Positions 1 through 12,760 of a DNA stretch of 64,000 nucleotides are shown piece by piece. The stretch lies in assembly GCF_000150275.1 (NCBI RefSeq), contig NW_002060960.1, positions 703,316-767,315 on the forward strand, given 5' to 3'. The DNA is from Trichoplax adhaerens. Lineage: Eukaryota; Placozoa; Uniplacotomia; Trichoplacea; Trichoplacidae. Each line of letters begins with the position of its first letter. Position 1 is the stretch's first letter. Made by a program: the position numbers and the translations under genes. The notes below the pieces were generated by a model. The model had not been told where the DNA came from and did not search any database. It was given only the letters and a program-made list of their open reading frames with translations.

Positions 1-11
1 AAGTTACTAAC

Positions 12-1210
12 CGAAACCCTTCATCGCTTTCTTTAAAATTTCTGCATCAGTTTCAGAAGAAAAAGGTGAATAATCCTTGACTGTTCCACGGTTTACCTGT
101 ATAAATGAGTTTATTTTTGCGTCAATTCAGCCATTCTGATCTTCAATTTGATAATACTGTATATTACTACTAAATATCACCATCTTGGCAAAATACAGCA
201 TAAGTGATATAATTGCTGAGAGCTTGTACCTTGGATATTTTTGTAGCAGCCATCGATGCGGTAACTGATGTTACTTGTGATGAAGTCGAAGTTTTACTTT
301 GGTAATCTTTTGCAGGTGGTGGAACGCTTGGACTTGGAGCAGGTACTACAGTAGGTGCTGAAGGATGGCTAGGCATATTTGTACTTTGGGGAAGTGGTGG
401 CTGGCTTGCCATTGGTGGTGCAGATGTACTAGTATATGCCGCCGAAGCAGGAGCTGGTGCAGCAGGCATTGAAACAGGTGGTGCAGCTGCTGTGGGCATA
501 GGATTTGCTGGGTAAGCGTGAGGTGTAGAGGTATGACTTGGCGGCGCATGCATGGCTGTTGGAGCTGCTGGCATCGCACCTTGTGGAGCAGCCGGCATAG
601 CTACGGATGGAGTAGGAGTTGGCACTGGCATTCCTGGCTGTGGTAGATAGCCTGCTGTAGGTGGTACTGCAGGCATTGGTGCTGGAGGCATACCAGAAGC
701 AGGACCTGGTCCTGGTGTAGGCATTGCAGAAGGATATGGAGTACTTTGAGATGGCATTGTATTAAATCCAACCTGATGTGTAGGTCTTTGAAATGCATTG
801 GCAGCCATTACTGCGGCTGCAGTGTTACCAAACCAGCCGGGTGCATTGTGTGATTGAGCTGGAGCAGGTGCAGCAGGTGGATAGCCCTAATTTTATTTAC
901 GTGTCAATAACTTAGTAATGGTCAAGTTTAGATAAAGCTTTTATAAAGGGTTTGAAAACAAATTTTAGTCACAACTGATTACTACTATCTTATAGCAGTG
1001 CCAATACTTTCAGATATTACTCAATGAATATAAATGATAGGTAAAATAATAAGTCTACGAAAGTTGATTTTGTACCGGTTGTGGAGGATATGGACTTGCA
1101 GAAGGCATACTTGTCTGAGGGGGATAACCAGCGGGCGGATGAGAAGGAGGATAAGGAGAATAGTTTGAGCCTACGCCAGGGTTAAAACCATAGGGTGATT
1201 GATTGTTCAT
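12..1210 (-). CDS. annexin A7/A11-like protein, N-terminal part (gene runs off left edge)
   Basis: Annexins bind acidic phospholipids on the cytoplasmic face of membranes in a calcium-dependent way; members with long Pro/Gly/Tyr tails (A7, A11) take part in membrane trafficking and fusion. Three coding exons are visible: 1210-1076 (start ATG at 1210), 886-230 and 96-12. All junctions have AG acceptors and GT donors and keep phase (0, 0, then 1). Exons 1 and 2 encode about 264 residues of low-complexity tail, rich in Pro, Ala, Met and Ser with PYPP and GYPP motifs. Exon 3 starts the annexin core with GTVKDYSPF, then DAEILKKAMKGFG, which is the start of annexin repeat 1. The calcium loop and the remaining repeats lie beyond base 1. 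An AG near 1236 just upstream of the ATG suggests a 5' UTR intron. The tail alone would not identify the family; the repeat-1 motif does. Confidence 0.85.
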
Positions 1211-4200
1211 GATTTGGGATAGGTCTTGTTTTCTAAAGAGTAAAATAGAATTTACAGTATAATAGTCCATTAATAGAAGCGTGCAAAGTACAGTACAAGT
1301 ACAATAGTTTAAGATACATTATGATTACGATAGGCTGATCAGTAGACAGAGCTATCTGCACCAGAGCTACAGATACTGCAGGAACTTAGTATATGCAGAT
1401 ATGGTGGATGCGGTTGCTGTGTCATCTTATAATTAATTCAATGGCATGTACCAAAAGGTGTTGCTATCGTTCAATTATCATCTACTGTATGACTGTGGAA
1501 TGATTATTTGAAGACTTTTCGCAAGAATTGTCAACGGGATCGGTGTTATCCATTATTACAATTCACGATCGTTAAGGGAAAGAAATATAATTATTCGCGA
1601 AGTGAAGCAATCATTAAAGAGTCTAGAGTAATAGGAATTATTATTATTATAAGTGATCATGCATACGATATGATAACATAAATCAAATTTATTCTAATTT
1701 CATTATTAAGATTTTATGCACGTATTACTCGATTTCATTTACTATGCCAGGAAGTCAACTATAAGTTAAAGTCAGTACATTGGGTTAATAATAAATTGGA
1801 GCGCAAATATGGGCGATGGCGTTGTCTTTAGCTATGCATGAGTAACTAACTGATCAGCTAGGGATTAATCTGTTTAACGCCATACACGGCAGAACTTCTT
1901 TACATCATTATAGTTGACTGATGCAATGCCTATTGAGTCGTTAAAACATTCATAACTGAAACTAAACTGAGAAATAAGTTCCAATAACCAAGCCAGTTGT
2001 AATAACAACGATACGGAAGTGCCACTGTTATTATTATTATTACAGTAATCTTCTTCCTTGCTGTTAAAAACCTTTTCGTTATAATTAAGCAGTAAAAAAA
2101 TTTGAAGCACTTCCTATAATAATCTAACCTTGTTAGCAGATCGTAATACTGCATAAAATTGATTCTATATTACTTTTACCTGGAGATAATCGTATTCATT
2201 TTAAGTTGTTGATGCAGTACAGTACTCTAATTTGAATTCAAATTTTTTTTATCCTACTTTGCTAGGCCTTTTAACGTTTCAACCATTACTTTAGAAATAA
2301 CTATTCAGTAAAATGTAAACCGCTATATCGATAGTAATTAAAATATGAGAGCAACTACACTGACTAATATAAATTCTTCTTTATCGACCTTCTTAGTTAT
2401 ACCAAAATGCAGAGTGGTTCTAATATAATGATATTTGGCAAGATACAGACAGAACTACTTTATCTTGAGTCACATTTCAACAATTTCCAACTTTCAAGGA
2501 CTGGTTACCGGTATATATATATTTGTTGTTAGGCATGTAAAAGATTATTGCTATCAACAAACTTACCTGAATTTGTTGTAGAAATAGTTGTCACCAACGA
2601 CAGGAGATTTTCAATCAGAGGGTTAATTAGTAGGTAAAGTAATACTTTGAATGATCGAACCGATTGAACAAAGTCTTCCACTTGTATTACAAGGCGGTAG
2701 CCAGAACTCGAATAGTGCAACGATGAGAAGGATATGTAGTAATCGACGTTAGATTGGCAATCAGTAAGACAGCAGTCTAACTCGTACGTATCTAAACTTC
2801 AAATTCAATATCAATCACTTCGCGATGATAATGTACTACTAGACAATCTGATACCCAATTTAATGGCAGTTAAAATGGAATTTTTTTTAACTCTAATTAA
2901 TATCTGTGGAAAAGAAATTACACAATTTGTTACAAAACAAACTGCTATCTCACTTGAATATCTACCGATGTGCACTACTAGAACTATTGTAGGCGAGGTT
3001 ACTTTCTAGTTTAGTCCGATTAAAGCAACTGTCTTCAATTCTACTATCACAATGTGCAGGAGATTTTAAAGTCTAATGTATTGTTCCAATCAATGTTATT
3101 GTACTATCTTGCGCTTTTTAATTTAACAGAGCTGCAAGCACTGTATTAAATTTTCCACATTTTAGCCGTTGCTTATATACCCTCGGCCAGCTTATAATGA
3201 ATGCAAAAATTAGACTGGCTTTTACCATGTACGTCAGAATTGGAGAATGCAATGGCATGCGCATTGATTTCGACATGTTCGCCATGACAGCATGGCAAAG
3301 TTTAACTAAATATAGTAGCCAATAAAATCAGGAACAGCTTGTGCAAATTTAGTTTGTCTTAAATTAATCACTTCTCAATTAGCAACATTTACGTCGTTGT
3401 TGCTATGGCAGCACAGCTCTAAATTCTACTCTATATATAGTATATAATAAGAGTGAATAAGACTACTGTTACAGGGGCGTGGCGAGCCCTCTAAAATGGT
3501 TGAAAGATGTTCAGCTGTAGTGTTGCCTTAATAAAATTATGTCTTTAAATTGTGAAGAAATGTACTTTAAATTCGGCTCAAATTCCATGCAGACAGATCA
3601 GTATAACCTTGAGCAATTGGCTCTTGATATTTTGATTACTTTTTATCGCAGGATTGAATAATTCTATTTCTTTCAAGTTTCTAATACAAATTATCGGTCG
3701 CTGTTACATGTTCGCTTTCTCTAGCCATTTTATAAGTCACGTCGTAAAACTGGATTATACAGTATACTGTATATAGGACGACTAAAGCTACGACGTTAAA
3801 CTTAGGGTCCGTCCACTGTAATGCCATCGACGACTAAAATGAGAAGGTGGTATACACGTATATAGCTTGGGCTACTCAAATTTCTAGCCAATTAGGATTA
3901 TTGAGTTAAGAATTTCATGCAGTCTTGGTATGAAATAGTATACGACCAAGTACCTGCCTGAGTAGTCACTGATTACTATGATGTATGCATACATTATTTG
4001 GAGGAGTTGCTTTGAGGGGACATCATTTCCTGTAAATTATCAATGGTTTAACTCTCCATTGATTAATTGTCGATTTCGTGATCGAGTAACTTGAGAAACT
4101 GGATGTGTGAATGCACTGTAGGATGGCGACGAATAGCCTGAGCTACTCAAACTAACCAAGTAGGATTATTGACTTTCGAATGGCATGCAATCTTAGTTAG

Positions 4201-6157
4201 AAATAATATACGACCAAGGACCTGATTACTATACAGTATCAGGATTAGATTAGTTCGATGAAGGGTAAACGAGCATCGACAATGCCTAGTTTTCTCGAAC
4301 CCAAGGAAGTTGTTCTAAGTTCCAGTCTGGAGGGATTTTACTTCTAATAAATTATCAATGATTTACTCTCCTTATGATCAGTCGTTGATTACATAATCTA
4401 GTTGAGATACCAAGAACAACCAGGATGCCAGGAAAGCTTGTACTAGTAACTTGAGAGGCTAGATATGCAGTTGCACCATATGTTGCCAAACGAATCAATA
4501 GGCACTACGTTAAAGCACGATGTCATCCGTTGCTATCGAGGAGATGATATGCAATTGCAATAGGACATTCTTTAACTCAATACGTGCACTGTGGACTACT
4601 AAAAGTATCCCGTGTTTGTAATTAGATTTATCCCTTTTTGCAAGGCTAGGCGTTTCGCGCTGGCTCTGGCTCGTATCCAATAGCTATTATGCATTATATG
4701 ATTTTCTAGATAGCAGTTTTTATTTTTAATTAAAACCTGATAACTGTACTGAGTCGGTTGCTGATGTTTATATGTTGAAGAAAATGAATTATCTTCTTCT
4801 TTCGTTGACGATGGCCTTGTCTAAAGAAAGATAATTTATTTTGCACACTGCTCTACTTTTCTTAGCAGAGTGTAGTCTTAAAGGTGTCTGGAAGCCTTAA
4901 AGTTTGTAATTTGAAGGGTATCATATATAACGGCCTATTATCAGGGTTGCTGATAACCTTGTTAGTGATGGACATGTCCATATAGAAGAAAAGAAATTAG
5001 TATACTTTGGCACGATGCAGGAATCAATGGAGTTCTGTATAATCGTATGTAAATATTCAGTTAGCAGTATCCAATACCCTGATCAGTATTAATAAGCTTG
5101 CAGTAAAAAGCCGTTGATATACTATCGGCAGTTCAATACAGTAACATTGGCAGAACTATCTAGAAAGTATAAACATCTTTGAAGCTCGCATTCTTACGTA
5201 CATACAGTATAATGTTGATGTTGTGGGGATTTTATTATGAAAATGTCCTAGTTGCCTGTTTTATTCTAGGCTTAATTATATATATATATATGAATTATGG
5301 ACCTAAGAGTCCATGGCATTGATATAGAAGTAGCTCTGAGAGAGGTATTAGCAGTAAAGGTAAGGGTACACGCTTAATAATCGTGCAATTGACTGATCAG
5401 TTGTTAAAAATATTCACATATCCGTATGATATACTTCTGAGGAATGCAACCAAATATGCTGATCAAGCATTGACTAGTATTCATGTACAATATACACGTA
5501 TCTGATCATAAAATTATGTGTCATTGACTGTTATTCCTAGCAATCATTTAAAGATACTGTACTGTAAGTTTACAAGGAGGAAAAATGATTAAGTATCTTG
5601 TTATTCGATATAGATGGTGGCTATTAACCGCTTTAGTTGAGTGGATTGATTTTTGTTGAGTACATTTTATTGGATAGGATAATAAGAAAATAAACAATGG
5701 TAAAAACAGCAAATTAATAATATGGTACAAAAGGATAAATTTAATTTAACCCAGCTGGTATTTTCACGAATAATAACATCTCTATTACATATAACCTCTT
5801 TAAATTCATTTCGTAAAGTTATGCCAGTATATAGTTTAGGTAGATTCTTTCAATTAGAGCCCATCTAATCGATAGTTTAGTTTAGTTATATATTAATGCT
5901 ATATTTAGTTACCGTAAACGACAGTGAAGTATGATCTATAATAAGAATTTAATAGCATAGATTATTTTTGTTTGATATTGTAATAAACTACAGATAGAAA
6001 TCATGAGCGGCTTATTCATAGTACAAATCTCACATTAACACCTGTAAGCTGTAGCAAATACTATCGAGTATGATTAGTTTTAAGTTATTAACATTACGCT
6101 CGCGTGCATTAAAATGCGCACAAAAATGCGCAATTGACTCTAAATTCATTAATGATT
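1211..6157. other. intergenic region, no gene seen
   Basis: Region between the annexin 5' end and the copper ATPase 3' end. It holds only short spurious reading frames in AT-rich DNA. The annexin promoter should lie just above 1210, but I see no convincing TATA element. The one structured part is the diverged tandem duplication at about 3860-4480, listed separately. Confidence 0.6.
3860..4480. repeat. diverged two-copy tandem duplication
   Basis: Blocks in the first copy recur in the same order in the second. GCTACTCAA is at 3871 and 4142. TATACGACCAAG follows about 75-80 bases later in both. AAATTATCAATG is at 4033 and 4349. GTAACTTGAGA is at about 4086 and 4447. The offset grows from about 271 to about 361 bases, so the copies have gained or lost sequence. 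No coding capacity is visible. Confidence 0.6.
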
Positions 6158-9100
6158 TTAAACTGTGGTTATCACAACTTCGACAATTTCTTTTCCATCA
6201 TGAATCGAAAGACTGTTCAGTTTTACATTACCAGATTGTTTCGTTTCACGAGCAGAATAGCGATCACTTGAGCGATCGGCAAGACCTCGAGTTGCTTTAA
6301 TTTGACGTGAAAATCTGTAAGGCAAATACAGCTTTAATTGGTCATATCTACTACTTGTAAAAATACATGTTGTAGTATCCTTGTTATAGTAATTCCGCTA
6401 CCGTTTCTTCTGTTATAAATTACCTTTTCAACCATAACGACGAAGCCACCACCGATACCGACGATGCAGCCATAGCAGCGCTTGCCATCCACGGTTGTAG
6501 AATTACGCCTAAAGGTTGAAGAAAACCCGCCGCAATGGGAATTCCAATCATGTTATAAATAATTGCATAGAAGAAATTATATCGAATTCGAGAAATAGTT
6601 GCTCGTGATAACTGAATTGCAGCAACGACATCTAGCAAATTATCCTAATTTCAATAATAAAATTAGGAGATGTTATGTCTTGAATTTCATTGTATTATTT
6701 CAGGAAAAGGTTTGTTAGAGAAATCATGAAATATATTGAATTAATCGATACCTTTACTAGTATGATGTCAGCTGCCTCAATTGCTACCTCAGTTCCAGAT
6801 CCAATAGCAATTCCAACATCAGCTTGAGTTAGGGCGGGTGAATCATTAATTCCATCTCCAACCATCGCTACTGCTTCATTACTATCTTCCTGAATCTCCT
6901 TTACGTGTTCTATTTTTTGTTCAGGTAATACCTCAGCATAGACATCAACAATATTTACCTGCTTGCAAGTAAAGTCAAATACAATGGTCTTAAAATGTAA
7001 CAATTGTAATAGTTATGCTATCAATACTATCGTTTCTTTAAATCCGTGATTGCTACAAAACAATATATCATATTGCAAAATGTAAGGCAAGATATCTAAA
7101 ACGTACTTCTTCTGCAATTGCCTTAGCAGTTCTGATATTGTCACCGGTCAACATGACAACTTTTAGTCCCATCTCGCGTAGCTTATTAACAGCAATTTTT
7201 GCGTCATCTTTAACGGTATCAGCAATAGCAATGATACCTATTACCATGCCTAGATGCAATTTAGAACACAATTTCACTTAGTAAATTATTCACTAATTTT
7301 ATATTCTAAATTTTAAATATATGAATAATTACTGACTATTCATCGCAACTATAACAGCCGTTCTCCCGAGAATTTCCTGAGATATTAATTGATTATCAAT
7401 AGCACTATTTATATTGATGTTATTTTCTGCCATCCATCTTCTATTGCCAATTAAAATTTCATAATTGTCATCCGCTTTTGATTTTGATCCAGGATCTATG
7501 TTATTTTAAGATTACAACCGGTTTAACTTAGAAAGCAATAGATTATACGTATAATTATGACCAAATTACTTGTTCAAATTTACTTTTACTATAAATTGCA
7601 GGTAACTTGCAGCCAGAATAGTAATGCTAAAAGGAAACTTACCAATAAATTGTTCTATGTTTGATACACGGCATTTTAGTCCAAATCCAGGTGCAACAAT
7701 AAAATCGCTGCACTGTCCTAAGATCTCGCGATTGAATATCTTCAAAAAGCAACGGTGAGCATGAGCACAAGATCTAAGTGTGTAATGAACTTTATTACAA
7801 ATAATTTTTTCCAAACGTCGATGGTTCTAACCTCTTTTGCGTATGCATATATGGCTTGGCCAATTGGATGTTCACTATTGGATTCTGCACTTCCAGCAAG
7901 AGCAATTAATAACTTTTCTGAAGAAATACCACGTCTTACTTGCTCGCTTGCAGAAACCATTACGACCTTTGGCTTGCCATGAGTTAATGTTCCAGTTTTA
8001 TCAAATACTACAGTTCGAATCTACAAAGGATAATAAGTAAATTGAATCATATCGATACCTAAATGTATTAGTAAAAATATTGTCTATAAGGATTTCTACT
8101 ACATACTCGATGAGCAATTTCTAATGGCTTTCCACCTTTGATTAAGATACCAAATTTTGCCCCCAATCCTGTACCCACTTTGATTGCGGTAGGAGTCGCT
8201 AATCCAAGTGCACAAGGACAAGCAATCGCTAAAACTGATATACTGCATAAGAATGAAAATTGGAATACAGCTTCGCTGCGGCTGCCGTTTACATTCTGTT
8301 AATAAAGGGAAAAATTTTACTATAAAATTGATTAAATTTGGATCTAAGCAAGGAAAGTGTACAACTGCAGTGTTAAATATAAACTGGTTTAATTGCATAA
8401 CACTTACGTATGTGGGTGATAAATCTAAATAAGACAAAATTTAAACTTACATGGCCCCTGAATGTATCACCAATAAATAAATCTATATTACTGTAGCCAA
8501 TTATGATCCACACGAGAAGTGTCAACGAAGAAAGTACCAGAATACCTGGAACAAAATAACTAGCAATTTGATCGGCGAGCATTTGCATTGGGGCCTAAAT
8601 TGAAATATAAAACAATATTTATTTTTATCTTTAGAATGCATATGGTATAAAACTAGCGTAGTCATCACATACCTTTGAGCTTTCTGCATCCTCTATCATT
8701 TGAATGATACGAGACAATGTGGTGCCTGATCCTACACGCGAAGCTTTCATAACTAAATGCCCTGTTTGATTAATAGTGCCGCCAGTTAATTCGTCACCAG
8801 GAGTTTTATATACTGGTAGAGATTCTCCAGTTATTAGCGACTCGTCTACGCTTGATGATCCTCGAGTTACTTTGCCATCAACAGGTATTGTAGCTCCTGG
8901 TAATACTTTTAACAGATCGTTAACTTGTACTAATTCGACACTAATGACATTTTCCCTATAAGCGAAATAAAAATTTCGAATGCGAGAATCAACCATATGA
9001 TAACTATAAGCATAATTTTTAAGGATTCACACCGGGATTCTTTCAAACTGCATGATGTCTCAAGTGTAACAGTTTAACATTTCCTGTCAGTAAGGCCTGT

Positions 9101-11185
9101 AATTATGACTTACGATATAACATTATTATTATTGTCTTCTTCGATTAACGTTGCATCAGCCGGTTGCATAGATAGTAGTTCATGTATTGCATCTCCGGTT
9201 TTCCTCTAGTAACAGTTTTTTCAGAATTGATTGCTTACAACGCTACTCATAGTATTGCAAAATCAAGCATAATATTTTATTTAGATATCGTACCATAGCC
9301 AAGTTCTCAAGCCACTTTCCTAAGGCAATAAATGTAATTAGCATAGGAGGAGTCTCAAAAAATGTTCTGGGACTTGTTGTTGCATTGTTCGCCATAGCGA
9401 CAAGGAGTATGCTTATCTTTAATTTACAGTCATCGTAATATACATTGAATGATGAAGATTAAAGAAATAATTTTTAATGCAAATTCAATTGCGCTTTATA
9501 TTTTATTTTAATTGACTGTAATAAGAAATACACAATAATAGTATTGGTGATAAAAAGATAGAAAATTATTGCAGTTCTACTTACAGAATATACATAAGCG
9601 ATACTAGTTGCCATTGCAATCAAAACACTCATATTCGTCGTTTTATTCTTCATGGCTTTCCATGATAAGATATAGAACTGTTTACCACTAACAAACTAAA
9701 GATTAACGAAAAATCGCATCCATTTTAATTTAAGACGGAAACACAAAGAAGAACTAATTTCAATTTCCTGATACTTATAAGTAAGATACATTTCATATCA
9801 TTACTTACATATCTATATAATACAATGTTTTACGCAATAAAATCGAACAGATTCAATATACTTCTTAAGGTAGAGTTAATACCGCGTACTTACTGACCTG
9901 CACTGGAGTACACAATAAAAATAATAACAAATTTTCTAATGAAAGTCCAGGCACAATCATGATTTCGTGTTTCTTTCCCAGAATCATAAAAGTTATCATT
10001 ATTATCATAACCGGTAATCCAAAACTAAATGCTACTAGAAATGAATTCCTCCATCTATAATTGATTGAATGATTGATTTAAAACAAATTTCCGTGGTTAA
10101 ATGGCATAAATTCAAGTTATAATCCTATTTGACATTACTAGGAATATTATTAACTCACTTCTTGACAGCTACAGTATAATCGACCGATTTTTGACGATAT
10201 GACGTCTGTACTAAAGTTGGCTCTATACCATTGATCTATATTTCAATAAGGCACATGGATTGTTCGAGACGTTAATAAAATACATCAGTATACGCATATA
10301 ATGTATTTGGCGTAGTATATGATACAGACCTTCAATTGCTCAACAATAAATCTCAGTCCGGTTTGATTAGGCTCATACTGAACAGTACAACGGTTACTAT
10401 TCGGTGATAGCTTGGCAGTGATTACGCCGGGCAGTTCTGTCAAAGTCTTTTCAACATCGATCGTTTGTGATTTCTTACCAGTAATCTACAGCATATGACC
10501 AAAAAATGACATATTGAAGTTGTACATTTTTCAAAGCTCCATCAATCCATAGAAACATGTTGTTTGCGAAATTTTATTCTGGCGACGAGATTACATATAG
10601 AATACCTGTAATTCAGCATATTGATAATTATCGAAAATTTCTTTAACTTCTACATCAAAACCAAGCTTTTCGACTTGTTTTGCAATCTCAACGTTGGTTA
10701 TTTTGGTTTCATCAAATTCTACAACACCTTTCTTGGACAATAGTGTAACAGCAGTTGAATGAACACCTTGATGATGAGAGAATCATGAGATAATGTTATG
10801 TTGTTTTCGGTTCAGATGATTGTTACATATTACAGTGCTAAATCAACATCAGCGTCACAAGTTAAAACAACACCATAATGTTTTATTTTGCGTATCAGCC
10901 GTTGTAATATTGACTATTGATTCCCTTAAGATCGACTTCAATTGCATCAAAAGTTAATTTAACAACAATTTAAGGCGGTCACTTACCATCTAATTTATTG
11001 ACTTGATTTTCAATCTTGGCTACACAAGAGGCACAAGACATGCCCTCTATGTACAGTTGTACTTTTTTCAATTCTTTTTTTCTTTCGGCTTGGCGTTGAG
11101 CGATGGGATCATCATGACTAATAAGTTTGTTACTCTTATTATCCTGAATGACCATTTCCACTCTTTTTTTGCTGTTGGCATTCAT
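6158..11185 (-). CDS. ATP7: ATP7-type copper-transporting P1B ATPase, 18 exons
   Basis: Pumps Cu(I) from the cytosol into the secretory pathway or out of the cell. Exons: 11185-10987, 10766-10606, 10485-10330, 10235-10159, 10054-9898, 9695-9585, 9416-9294, 9205-9114, 8955-8673, 8594-8451, 8295-8107, 8020-7832, 7739-7643, 7495-7337, 7249-7107, 6958-6752, 6644-6424, 6314-6158. All splice sites are GT-AG and phases match, giving 954 residues. Order: HMA domain with GMSCASC (Cys51, Cys54); a second HMA-like domain (121-172) without CxxC; first membrane helices; TGES (401-404); CPC (527-529); DKTGTLT (Asp571 phosphorylated); SEHP (613-616); TGDN (747-750); GDGINDSP (794-801); final YN and MxxxS helices; a 52-residue cytosolic tail ending ITTV. 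Human ATP7A/B have six HMA domains and about 1,500 residues; this has one and a half. The start is the first ATG before HMA1; no further HMA exon is seen upstream. Identity is very secure; the last exon and start slightly less so. Confidence 0.93.
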
Positions 11186-11785
11186 ATTTAATTTGCCTAT
11201 ACGTGCATGTAAAAGTAACTCGTATTACAATTTATTGAGATGTAAGGGCTGAGTAGATCCGCTGTAATGTTGTTACCTGGTGAACGCCTTGACGATCGCT
11301 GTACAGTATTTGGACAGAGTCAAAAATTCCAAGCCGTCGTAACGGCTAAGCTAGCGGAAGCAATAAGTTACGCACCAGCTGGGACTTGAGGCACTTGTAT
11401 AGAGTGGGAAATTGGCAATGGATAGAATTTCATGGAATGTGCCCACTTTGTCCAATCTTCTAGCTAATCAGCACTTTACCGGTGCAGTCAAATCGCAATG
11501 AGTACAGTAACAATATTCAAGATGTTTTGCGCGATGGTGTTAAGTTGGAAACTGCGGACGGCTGGAAGTTTGGAACAGCCTGGAACACTGTCCAGCTATC
11601 GTTGTTTGGATAATTGCAGCTGCGCGTTGAGCTAGGAACTTTCGAAGAGAGAATTTCCATGTAGAAAAGTTCCTGGTTGAGCTGACAGCAACTACTCCAA
11701 GTACTAGTGAAAGTCGGTGGTACAGTATGGTATTTCTACAGACTCGTCTGACGATAACATAAAAGACGGACGTGCCATGCATGTT
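11186..11785. other. 5' flank of the copper ATPase gene
   Basis: Likely holds the 5' UTR and promoter of the minus-strand ATPase. An AG at about 11205 could be the acceptor of a 5' UTR intron. An 80-codon minus-strand reading frame at 11540-11782 has no recognisable domain and no CxxC, so it is not an extra metal-binding exon. Confidence 0.45.
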
Positions 11786-12760
11786 ATACTGTAAATGGCT
11801 GTACTAAAGAGATTCACTAATTTTTTTTACCATCAATCGCTCTGATCCAGCAAGTAAGCCATTGATCTCGATAGCTATAGCGGGGTATACTGTAACCCAT
11901 AGAGATCACTTATTTTTTTGACCATCAATTGCTCTGATCTAGCAAATAAGCCATTGATCTCGATGGCTATCACGGGGTATACTGTAACCCATAGAGATTA
12001 CTTATTTTTTTGACCATCAATCGCTGTGATCCAGCAAATAAGCCATCGATCTCGACGGCTATAACGGGGTATTCTGTAACCCATAGAGATCACTTATTGA
12101 CTGTATATGGCTGTATTAAAGAGATTCACTTATTTTTTTTTACTATCAATCGCTCTGATCCAGCAAATAAGCCATTGATCTCGATGGCTATAACGGGATA
12201 TACTGTAACCCATAGAGATTACTTATTTTTTTTTACCATCAATCGCTCTGATCTAGCAAATAAGCCATTGATCTCGATGGCTATCACGGGGTATACTGTA
12301 ACCCATAGAGATTACTTATTTTTTTGACCATCAATCGCTGTGATCCAGCAAATAAGCCATCGATCTCGACGGCTATAACGGGGTATACTGTAACCCATAG
12401 AGATCACTTATTGACTGTATATGGCTGTATTAAAGAGATTCACTTATTTTTTTAGCATCATTCGCTCAGATCCAGCAAATAAGCCATCGATCTCGATGGC
12501 TATAACGGGGTATACTGTAAGCCATAGAGATATAGGTTTTCTTCTATGCATGTCCTTCCGTCTTTCTTTTATTAAAGCGTGCCCTGGTAGAAGACATGCT
12601 TGAAGAGATTTACTTATTTTGTAGCATCAGTCACGCTGATCTAGCAAATCAGCCATCGATCTCGATGGCTATAACGGGGTATACTGTAAGCCATCGACAT
12701 ACAGGTTTTCTTCTATGTATGTCCTTTCATGTTTCTTTTATGAAATCGTGTCGTGGTAGA
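11786..12760. repeat. tandem satellite, ~92-bp monomers in ~313-bp higher-order units
   Basis: Monomers begin with ACCATCAATCGCTCTGATC or a close variant at 11829, 11921, 12013, 12142, 12235, 12327, 12454 and about 12620. Spacing is 92, 92, 129, 93, 92, 127 and about 166. The first six form two three-monomer units of about 313 bp. In each, the third monomer is lengthened by a segment containing GGCTGTATTAAAGAGATTC; a copy of that segment also precedes the array at 11786. The last two monomers share a different extension with CTTCTATG and GTCCTT. Each monomer carries the near-perfect palindrome AGCCATCGATCTCGATGGCT, followed by GGGGTATACTGTAA. Reading frames run through the array only because monomers repeat; they are not considered genes. 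Confidence 0.92.

Noticed and set aside
6070-6300. Plus-strand reading frame of 76 codons
   Set aside because: It overlaps, on the opposite strand, the last exon of the copper ATPase, which has a supported acceptor, matching phase and a coherent tail. The plus-strand peptide has no recognisable motif.
11540-11782. Minus-strand 80-codon frame considered as an extra metal-binding exon of ATP7
   Set aside because: It lacks the GMxCxxC motif and HMA-like spacing, and no splice sites with the right phase were found.
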